NCBI GenBank assembly: GCA_900660155.1
Contig: CABFPE010000047.1
Coordinates: 1,780,677-1,823,170, forward strand
Direction: 5' to 3'
From: Hofstenia miamia
Lineage: Eukaryota; Xenacoelomorpha; Acoela; Hofsteniidae
Length of the DNA stretch: 42,494 nucleotides
Part shown: positions 34,441 through 42,494 of the stretch, in pieces
Numbering within the stretch: position 1 is the first letter of the stretch
Layout: every line of letters begins with the position of its first letter
The notes under the pieces: generated by a model
The model's input: the letters and a program-made list of their open reading frames with translations, nothing else
Databases searched by the model: none
What the model was told of the DNA's origin: nothing
Made by a program: the position numbers and the translations under genes

Positions 34441-37400
34441 CTAACATACGCTTAGTCCAATTAATAGTATATCACAAGTGACAGGAACAAAAAATCAAAA
34501 CTATGGAAAATTGTGAAAAAACAAAGTCAATATCATTTATTTTTAGCCTGGACAACCCGCATTCCATGTGGACTAAGTCAGCCCACGATCCACATAGAGT
34601 GGTGAGGGCGACTTCCATGTTTGGCATAGTTGTATTCCACAATCTAGTTTAGAGATAATAAACTATATAATCTATAAATATCCATTTTGAACTCAAGTTT
34701 TCAAAGTTTAATTATGTCCATTAAGGAATTGGTCCATTCTGGTATTGACACATATCACATTTTTTAATCTGTGAAATGTACTAGCAATGTATTTTTCTGA
34801 TGGCCAAAGACCGGGTTACCATATGCTAACAAGTAAAGACGTTTCCATCAGTCCAATGCCACCACATTTCTATGAATATTCCGTCACATGGAATGGAAAT
34901 TCCTATTTTTCCCAGGGTGTCCCAGGTCCTATAAAAAGGAAGTTCTTTTAGAAGATTGAAACGCGAAAATAGGTCAAAATCACCTATAAGCCTTTTTCGC
35001 TTGCTTCATTGTTCATTCATCAAGAATACTAGCAGATACATATACTTCCAATTATGTTGATAATCTTATTGAATGTGCTATTTCTAGAAATTTTCTTTCT
35101 ATTCAATTATTTTCGCATTTGAAACATTAAATATAAATTTATTCTCAAGGAATACTCGCTGTTCAAGTGTTAATGAAAAAACAATTTTATATCTTTAATG
35201 TATATTTTAAGTTTTCTAGTTTTTAAAACTTTAGTGGAGGATTTGTTTGTTCTGAAGTTCATGTTTTTATTGTTAATTATAATTTTTCTAAATTATTGAA
35301 GCACGAATCCTTCAACAGTGTACTTGAAACCCAAAGTTAATACATAGCAACAAATTCGTACATTTAAAGATCCACAGTATGCCTTGTTTTCAAAAATGGA
35401 CAATTAGGAATGTAGCTCTAATTTTTCTACCTAGCTGGTGTGCAAATTTAATCCAAAGTGAAAAGTGTGGGTAAATCTAAACGAGATCTATATTGTTAAA
35501 TTGAAGACAAAGAAAAACAATAAACTAATCACGGAATTCTGTCAAGAAATGTAAAATTTTAAATTATCAAAATTGAATTGAATTCTTGTCCGTCTGATAT
35601 AAACTAATTTGGTAAAGGTAGCAAAACGAATTCCCATCATTTATTGAAAATTGACGACCGTCTAGTGAAAACGCTTTATAATTTAGAACGCTAAAGAGCA
35701 GCTGCGTTTGAAAGATGTATCGTGAGCCTTTGAAAATGTACAATGTTTGTCTAGTTATTAATTTGGTGTCAAGCTATTGTTGAATATTAACTGAGGCATA
35801 AGGTTTATGCTACGGACTTTGAGTATAGCAATGATAATGGAAAAGTCATAAGCAAGAGTATTTCAGAAGAAAACGGGACTGAGCCTAATTGTTGAAATAT
35901 TCCCAAATTCAATTTCCAAACTCGCATAAGTCTCTTAAAGGTGCTCACATTATGTTTCAAAATACGACATTATACATTATGTTGCAATTCTCTGGAATTC
36001 AACAATTTTATTACATAACTGTCGAATGTCTTGATGCCCTACTGTAAAGTTCATCAATCTTTTATCAGTCAAAGGAATTTGTTATAGTCAATTTTAAATA
36101 AGATAGTATATAGTGACAACCAATTTTGTTTAATTAAATTTCTCCAATCAACCAGATGAGTGCAAAATTGGAATATTTTGTCCAAGTTTCAATAAGTACA
36201 TGTACATGTACACAGCACCCCATGATATCTTAAACTTAGTAATTTCAATTTGTACCTACTAAAATATTGCTATACTAACATTTTAACAAATGATACAAGA
36301 GTTTTTTTGAAATTCGTTATTGCTTAAGTGGGGCTCAAGAGCTATCAATTTTCATAGTTGCTATTTGGTACATAAAGCATTTTTTCATCATTTATTGTAT
36401 CTAACAGCGGAAATAGTGTTGATTGATTATCAATTTTTATCATGTTTAACAATGTTTCCATTTGTGAAAAATGTTTCCTTTGTAAATTTAAAGTACTTCT
36501 ACGTTTTTGTCAGAAGCTGCATTGAAAAATCTAATTTATTTTAGACAAACTTGTGTACATGCCACGTAAACAAAGTAATCAAAAAATGACAAATTTTTGT
36601 AAAGATAGCAATCAAGAATTTAATGAAAGTGCTGATGTTTCGTGAACCCAAAGATGTGGGTCTCCTGTCTATTTCTATAATGATTGACTAAGTGTTTTCC
36701 TTCAATTCATCATCATATCTTTTGATTCAGCCCCCAGTCAATTATGAACTAATTCATCTACATGAGGAAATCGAAGATTCATACAAATATAATAATTTTG
36801 CTAGTAAATTTAGCAAATGGTAACAATGAAAATTCATATTGCTGGAGTCAATGGCCTACTAAATTAATTTAGTAGGTCATTTGAAGTTCAACCTGAACCT
36901 TAACTGAAGTCAAAAAAAACTTTTTCAACAATTCTTAATGCTTTAGTACAACACTATTTTAATAGCTACATGTAAAATCTAAACCACAGTAGCTTTTAAT
37001 AATTGTAACAAAATTCATGCATAATTTTTCACTAAGGAAATAATTTAATTTGATGCGGTCTCAAACAAATCTAGGAAGAGGGCATGGTGGGGAGATAAAT
37101 GAAGCTAAACACGAACGAGACAAAAGTGATTATCAATATACCAATGCCTTTGTTTTGCTGACATTGATGCGTTTATTATATTAAAAGGATACCTGTTACT
37201 TTCAAAATAAAGCCAATTTTATAAAATAAGACGTTTTCTAATGACTTTTTAATAGATTCAGTGACGTAGTTATGATTTGGTATTTGTAATAATACATTAA
37301 CTTAATTAATTCCTAGTTCTTTACGCATCTTGTTTAATTCGCCTTTTATCTCGAAAATAAAAGCTACTATGCGCTGAAAATTCATAAACAATATACATTG

Positions 37401-37590
37401 ACTGAAATCTCTATTTATATCATTAACCTAAAGCAACTACAAACTTTCTACCACCCTTAAATCGTGAACTAAACTCAGTTATTAAAAATTCATTTTACTT
37501 CATTACATAATCCGTGGTTGACCTAAGTAGTGGCTTTCACTTAAAATGCAAACAGCACCGAGAAAATAATGAAAACTGAACATTTAGGTT
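34441..37590. other. Gene-poor stretch
   Basis: No gene, RNA or transposon end could be supported on either strand. The 74-residue plus ORF at 36320-36544 is hydrophobic but AT-driven. Confidence 0.5.
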
Positions 37591-37735
37591 TTCACCAGAG
37601 ACTGGGGCCCTGCTAATCGGGATATTTTGCTTTGGATCGAGTCGAATCGGGTCAGCACTTAAAATTGCAGACAAGTCGGGTTTTGCATTTCGAGTTTTGT
37701 TTATGCACATAGGCCTAGGGCTGCTCAAAAAATAA
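37591..37735. other. CGGGT/CGAGT-rich patch, possible hAT-type MITE scrap
   Basis: Repeated ATCGGG, TCGAGTCGAATCGGGT and AGTCGGGT words stand out from the AT background. Word arrays like this occur near the ends of many hAT-type MITEs. No matching inverted terminus or target duplication was found. Confidence 0.2.
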
Positions 37736-38283
37736 CTATAATATAATGGAAAATGTTTTTCTCAAATATCCATTAATGGAAATGGTAAAATGAACAGTAA
37801 CTTATCACCATTAATTTTTCAACATTAAATTATTTCCATCTATTAATGATGGGAATGAGCTGAGAAATATTTCCCAACACAATCCATCATCTACAGGCCG
37901 ATCTATTTATAATTATTAGGCCATTTTGAGTTCCATATTTATAGAATGGAAGGGAGAAATTTTCAGTGGAAAAGAGGGTTATTGCTAAAGTGGGTGATTC
38001 CCTATTCACTTCTCATATTATATATCAATGTCACTCAGAACTAGAAAAATAGCTATAAGATATAACATAAATGTATGAAATTATTTTCTTATTAGTAGGT
38101 CTTTCAAGTAATACTTTCGTATATATCTATTAATTTATGCAGAATGTTTTACAATGTTTCGTAAATTTTTTAGAAGAATTTCACTTAAAATGCTGAAAAT
38201 TTCTGTTACTGGAGCAATTTATGCAATGTTTAAACAAAATAAGCGTTTTTGTTGGATATCCAAGCAATATAAAACAAAATGTA

Positions 38284-38284
<1 letters not shown>
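37736..38284. other. Intergenic, nothing recognised
   Basis: AT-rich DNA leading up to the microsatellite-bounded tandem duplication. Confidence 0.5.

Positions 38285-38316
<32 letters not shown>
38285..38316. repeat. (TA)n tract, left boundary of the 633-bp tandem
   Basis: About 32 bp of alternating TA. The same kind of tract recurs at 38919-38949 and 39552-39573, at each boundary of the repeated unit. Confidence 0.95.
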
Positions 38317-38319
<3 letters not shown>

Positions 38320-38914
38320 GCCATGTAAAATTTGCATAATAATTTCCTTTGAACATGTAATTAAATGTACTAAAGAGCATATTCAATCAACAGTTTTTTA
38401 TAATTAAACCTCAGAGAATGCTAATAATACACCTTAAAATGATTCCATCCTTTGTGTAAGAAGTTGTTGTTATTATATTTTTCGAGTTCCGATCAGTTTA
38501 ATAATAAAGCCATGACTAATGATAATAAAAAATTAAAGGATATGAAATGCTTCTAATAAGGGCCTGTTAAATAAACATTAAGAGTTTTATATACTAAGAA
38601 CATATAATGATATATATATAGTCGACAAAACTTGGGTTATGTGAAATATTATTAATCTTTTAAAATTCATTCATATATCTTTAATATTTTTTCAAAGTGA
38701 ATATTCTTAGAAGTTCGTTTTAGTAAACCGGATGCATTTGCTTTAATCTGCTTTACGTGATTTCATTGAAACTTCTGGTTAAGTAATAACTGAAATTCTG
38801 TTTCTCAAGCATTGTGCTTGTTCTTAGTTTATGGATCTATTTCATCAGATTTACAGATATAATAAAATACAGAAATGCAAGCCCTCGGTTGCTAGCATTG
38901 GATTTTTGTTGAGC

Positions 38915-38949
<35 letters not shown>
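38317..38949. repeat. 633-bp tandem unit, copy 1
   Basis: A 602-bp unique segment (38317-38918) plus a (TA)n tract. It recurs without a mismatch that I could see at 38950-39551, offset 633. It has no coding content; the minus ORF across the TA tract is an artefact of the repeat. Confidence 0.95.
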
Positions 38950-38952
<3 letters not shown>

Positions 38953-39573
38953 GCCATGTAAAATTTGCATAATAATTTCCTTTGAACATGTAATTAAATG
39001 TACTAAAGAGCATATTCAATCAACAGTTTTTTATAATTAAACCTCAGAGAATGCTAATAATACACCTTAAAATGATTCCATCCTTTGTGTAAGAAGTTGT
39101 TGTTATTATATTTTTCGAGTTCCGATCAGTTTAATAATAAAGCCATGACTAATGATAATAAAAAATTAAAGGATATGAAATGCTTCTAATAAGGGCCTGT
39201 TAAATAAACATTAAGAGTTTTATATACTAAGAACATATAATGATATATATATAGTCGACAAAACTTGGGTTATGTGAAATATTATTAATCTTTTAAAATT
39301 CATTCATATATCTTTAATATTTTTTCAAAGTGAATATTCTTAGAAGTTCGTTTTAGTAAACCGGATGCATTTGCTTTAATCTGCTTTACGTGATTTCATT
39401 GAAACTTCTGGTTAAGTAATAACTGAAATTCTGTTTCTCAAGCATTGTGCTTGTTCTTAGTTTATGGATCTATTTCATCAGATTTACAGATATAATAAAA
39501 TACAGAAATGCAAGCCCTCGGTTGCTAGCATTGGATTTTTGTTGAGCTTTAATATATATATATATATATATAT
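38950..39573. repeat. 633-bp tandem unit, copy 2
   Basis: This copy repeats 38317-38918 exactly and ends in a shorter (TA)n tract (39552-39573), after which single-copy sequence begins. Unlike the duplication at 24 kb there is no N between the copies. Either a recent unequal exchange between (TA)n tracts or an assembly error at the microsatellite would give this picture. Confidence 0.95.
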
Positions 39574-39649
39574 TCAGTGTGGACATTGTAGTAACTGGAA
39601 TTTGTTTAGATTAGAAGCTACAGAGCACTGACGCAGTGCATCTGCAGCA

Positions 39650-39991
39650 ATGGGTTCACTTGAACTAGATTTACTTACACCGTGCGATGAAGACAAACGG
39701 GTAAACAAACCCCGATCGCGGCTCTCGTTTAAGAAAATTACCAATTTCATAGGAGGAAACAAGCGAGTGGAGAGTCCAGTGGATTCGGTAACCTGTAGAG
39801 CACCGATGCAGCACAGTAAATCGGTGCAGTGCTCTAAATCTCCTAAGCATGAACAAGTAACGCCTCGTAACTCTGGAGAAAATAAAAAATCGTCTACATG
39901 GAGCATCTTCACAAAAAAACGTTCAAAGTCACCTCCCTTAAGCAGTGTAGGAGCTTGTTTGCTATTATTATACAAATTTTCTAAAATGTAA
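39650..39991 (+). CDS. Candidate coding exon, Ser/Lys/Pro-rich protein N-terminus
   Basis: The open frame from ATG 39650 stands out by its higher GC and balanced codons through about residue 99. It starts MGSLELDLLTPCDEDKR, continues SRLSFKKITNFIGGNKR and ends WSIFTKKRSKSPPLSS, after which it drifts into AT-rich LLLLYKF and a stop. I read this as a first or early exon whose real end is a splice donor near 39945-39948 (GTGTAG or GTAGGA). The many SP, KS and RS sites suggest a phosphorylated, disordered cytoplasmic region. An acceptor-like CATCTGCAG ends at 39647, so the exon could also be internal. The gene family is not recognised and later exons lie outside or are unseen. Confidence 0.5.
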   Translation: MGSLELDLLTPCDEDKRVNKPRSRLSFKKITNFIGGNKRVESPVDSVTCRAPMQHSKSVQCSKSPKHEQVTPRNSGENKKSSTWSIFTKKRSKSPPLSSVGACLLLLYKFSKM

Positions 39992-40905
39992 TATTAATTA
40001 ATATTTTCTGAATATGAATAATATACTCGTAGATTTAGAGATTTAAGCATTCAACAAGTTGTTTAAAATGATTTTCACTCCTAGCTTAGGGAGTCCAGCA
40101 TGTGGTGTGATATTTTTTAATGAAGTAAGCTTTGAATATTTTTATTGGTAGCTACTAACATTATTTGCTAGTAAGCTAACTTTGAGTTAAAGCGATTGCT
40201 TAAAATTGATGTTGTTGTTTTAAAACTATGCTTATTTTAGTATTTAACTATAAAGTTACAAAAACCTTTAGACACTTAACTTGTATAACAAATACTAATG
40301 TGCTTATACATGTATATGGTAAGTTGGTAACCAGTAAAATTAAAAATTGAAAACGCTTTGCTTATGATTCTATCTTTGAGCCCCGCCGTATTGAAGGTTT
40401 CTCTTTACACCATCAAATCAGCTAATAAATCCATGCCATACTCCAGAGATTCAAAGAAGCATTCAACAAATAAAATCAGTCGCATTCATTTATGATTGTC
40501 AACGCAAAGCCAATTTGAAGTGTCCTTTTTTTTCTTTCCTAATAGTACTACTCACCACCAATGTTTTTACGAGATTAGCATACATCAAGCGTTGGAACCG
40601 TCACTGAATTTTCAGCCCATGACCAAGTAGAGCTCCTATGTATAAGCCTTCCCCCACCCTGGCTTGTATTCCTTTTGAAATATATATCACAATATTTCTT
40701 GAGTCAAGTTTTTTATTTAAAAACTATAGACTACTATGTACTGCACATATGTATTTAGAAAGCGAAATATTAATTAAATAATAATAAAAAATAGATTCAA
40801 GTATTAATGAGTGAGTGTCAAATTACTAGTGTGCGGTAATTATTTTAAGTCTTTTCTTTAATTTCCACCGCAAATATGGTTTTCAATTTTTCAAACTTAT
40901 TTATA
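39992..40905. other. Possible intron or intergenic sequence, nothing recognised
   Basis: AT-rich, no credible exon. If the exon at 39650 is real, this is probably its first intron. Confidence 0.4.
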
Positions 40906-41691
40906 TTAGATGTTCGCCATTATGTAGGAGTTTTGTAATGTTTACATTTACACCACTCCTGAACACACTTGGCTCAATGTACTAGTGCTGTTTGAAAGTC
41001 CAAGCATTGCCATTGAACATCTCTGACTCAAAGATAGCACAATATTCTCCAAGACCTCTTTTGGAAAACCAGTGGAGTTTTGCTTGTTTCACAAATTCCT
41101 GCTCACACTATGATTGAAGTTGGGTGCTGGATTTTGTTGACGATGCGTTGAGCTAGTGAATGGCCGAAGCAGTCGGTGACCATATGCGGTTGTTTTGTTT
41201 GTTGAATTGGTGCTCCACGGTGAATATCTTCTCATTGGAGAAAAGAATTGAGCAATGATTGTTGTCCACAGAGAAGCGCTGTTGCAGCAACTTGACCCAT
41301 TGCAGTTGTGTGGCTGTTATTTTGTCATTTAAGCGATGACCAACTTGCAGCTTAAAGAGAATCAAGTGGAGATCCTCTCTCAACACTTTGAGCACACTTT
41401 CACGATTCACTCTAGTGGTTTGTGCAATTTTCCTAGCTGAACTCCCTGGTTTTTGCCTGATGCGTTGCCGAATTGCCTTCTTCAGTTTGCGAGTCGTCAC
41501 ACACCCGAGGGTGGTCAGAAGTGGCACCTGTCTCTCGGAACCTGTTGAAGATGTTATAGATTGTTCTCCAAGGGATACCGGTCGATTTGTGGATGGCAGA
41601 GGGTGCAATTCCACGTTGGTGCAAAGCAACAACAGCAGCATGCCGAACTTCCATTCTAAAAATGAACAGTAATAAAGCACATGACACTCCC
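40905..41691 (-). mobile_element. Mariner-like element, 5' part, 3' truncated
   Basis: On the minus strand a terminal repeat beginning GGGAGTGTCATGTGC starts at 41691. The transposase ATG is 41652-41654, a normal short leader. Coding homology continues down to about 40910, where it stops before the SPDLNPxD block and the 3' end. The missing end is of the kind found just next door at 41720-41842. Confidence 0.8.
40910..41654 (-). pseudogene. Mariner-type transposase, inactivated and truncated
   Basis: The N-terminal helix-turn-helix (MEVRHAAVVALHQRG, IPWRTIYNIFNRF) is in one frame down to about 41500. The second DNA-binding half (TTRKLKKAIRQRI, SSARKIAQTTRVNRESVLKV) continues in another, so there is a frameshift. 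The first catalytic motif reads LFSNEKIFTVE: the family Asp (SDEK) is Asn here, codon AAT at 41234-41236. Further down, HPTSIIV-stop-AGICETSKTPLVF shows the usual Trp of VWAG replaced by TGA (41103-41105). WTFKQH and QEWCK-like pieces follow before homology ends. It is clearly dead; the D-to-N change alone should abolish catalysis. Confidence 0.82.
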
Positions 41692-41726
41692 TATATATAT
41701 ATATTTATATATATATATAGGGAGTG
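41685..41726. repeat. Palindromic junction of two mariner termini
   Basis: CACTCCC (41685-41691) and GGGAGTG (41720-41726) flank about 28 bp of TA repeat with a TTT centre. The left half is the 5' terminus of the element at 40905-41691 and the right half is the 3' terminus of the fragment at 41720-41842. The TA run covers the target-site dinucleotides. Confidence 0.8.
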
Positions 41727-41842
41727 ATAAAAGAAACGAAAAATGTAAAATTTATATTAAAAAAAGTCATTTCAATTCATGTTCAAATAGTAATTAAGTC
41801 TTCGAAATGATTACCATCGCTGCTCAAGCATTTCGCCAGCCT
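41720..41842 (-). pseudogene. Mariner-like element, 3' end fragment
   Basis: The minus strand at 41842-41783 reads RLAKCLSSDGNHFEDLITI-stop, a typical mariner transposase C-terminus (RL.KC...DG.HFE). It is followed by an A/T-rich tail and a terminal repeat ending CACTCCC on the minus strand. The homology may extend up to about 41870, where it stops near GGCGCCCTGTATA. Only the last 25-30 codons and the 3' end are present. Confidence 0.7.
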
Positions 41843-41883
41843 TGAAAGTTCCAATTGGCACACGCTTGGCGCCCTGTATAAGC

Positions 41884-42112
41884 ATATATATATATATATA
41901 TATATATATTCTTTGAGCATTCAATAAAACATAAATTTGAAACTAATCACATTAAAATCATGTTGAACATTAAAGGATCATTAAAGAATCAAATCCCGAA
42001 AATATATTAAATATTCTAATATATTTCAAATTACTGCACCCTTATTTTGTACATATTATTTTCTTTTGAAGATGCCTAGTAAAAGTGGAATATGTTATGA
42101 TCTAACTTTTAC

Positions 42113-42152
<40 letters not shown>

Positions 42153-42456
42153 AATAGCAAACTTTCGTTTATATGAACTTCAAAAAATGTCAGAAATGTA
42201 AATTTGAAATACGCAAGTAAGTGCATTTAATTCCAATAAAAGGCTTAGTGTACATCAAAAAAGTTCACTTTACTACCGTCGCCCATAGCCGTTAAGTTAA
42301 TGCCAAGTTAAGTTTCAGCTAATTCCGTCACATACTGCCGTTACGGTAAGCTAAGGCTCCCCGCAACGTGAATCTTGACGTTTTTCTAGAGTAAGTTAAG
42401 CTTGCTTAATGGCATTGTTTGAAAGATTTAGATTAATGAAAATGGTACTGAGATCG

Positions 42457-42493
<37 letters not shown>

Positions 42494-42494
42494 G
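41884..42494. other. Window end: (TA)n tracts and a possible MITE scrap
   Basis: (TA)n tracts are at 41884-41909, 42115-42145 (running into TGTGTG) and 42461-42490. Between them, at about 42270-42420, a GC-richer patch contains GCCGTTAAGTTAATGCC and, inverted, TTGCTTAATGGC, hinting at a small inverted-repeat element. No gene is seen. Confidence 0.4.

Noticed and set aside
38154..39019. ORFs ending or starting in a YIYIYI run (38154-38339 and 38837-39019)
   Set aside because: The run is translated (TA)n microsatellite, so these are not genes.
39574..39975. 133-residue minus ORF over the candidate exon
   Set aside because: The residue pattern (Cys-rich, irregular) looks like an antisense shadow. 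The plus frame has better composition and a sensible start context.
41388..41672. 94-residue plus ORF
   Set aside because: Antisense shadow of the mariner transposase.
1..42494. CRISPR arrays, bacterial operons, phage genes
   Set aside because: The repeats are microsatellites or single duplications without spacers; all recognised coding sequence is eukaryotic.

Overview
The window is AT-rich invertebrate nuclear DNA. It carries many (TA)n microsatellites, eukaryotic cut-and-paste transposons (Tc1 and mariner types), Penelope-like retroelement debris and one long channel gene of animal type. An arthropod, possibly a chelicerate, fits the gene and element content, but nothing here fixes the species.

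Layout. Positions 256-2817 (+) encode the only long intact protein: an 853-residue TRPM-type (melastatin-like) TRP cation channel in one uninterrupted exon. A second, N-terminal-only copy of the same family sits 1.2 kb downstream (3966-4435), so this is the edge of a tandem TRPM-family cluster. From 4.4 to 16.3 kb the DNA is almost featureless apart from microsatellites, a Penelope-like reverse transcriptase scrap with its YVDD box (5645-6036, -) and one weak exon candidate. A 350-bp hAT-like MITE (16359-16708) is followed by an unassigned coding-like stretch (16724-17274).

The 18.1-26.0 kb part holds a decayed Tc1 element (18629-19902, +) set between perfect 452-bp inverted copies of its flank, a Penelope-like GIY-YIG remnant, and a mariner 3' fragment inside a perfect 1,311-bp direct duplication. 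The inverted arm ends exactly at an N (20376), and the direct duplication is exactly centred on an N (24708). Both look like scaffold-join artefacts rather than biology. From 27.1 to 29.05 kb there is degenerate Penelope-like reverse transcriptase (-) plus an unidentified coding relic. The 29-38 kb part is largely empty. A 633-bp unit is tandemly repeated at 38317-39551 with (TA)n at every boundary. It is followed by a candidate first coding exon (39650-about 39946, +) of an unrecognised Ser/Lys-rich protein. The window ends with two mariner fragments (40910-41842, -) joined 3' end to 5' end through a 42-bp palindromic TA spacer.

How the parts relate. There is no operon-like organisation. Only the TRPM gene, and perhaps the 39.65-kb exon, look like functional host coding sequence; the rest is transposon decay and simple repeats. 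I did not find a convincing new system. The best leads are the short TRPM-like channel with its unusual pore motif, the head-to-tail mariner junction, and the two unassigned coding stretches.
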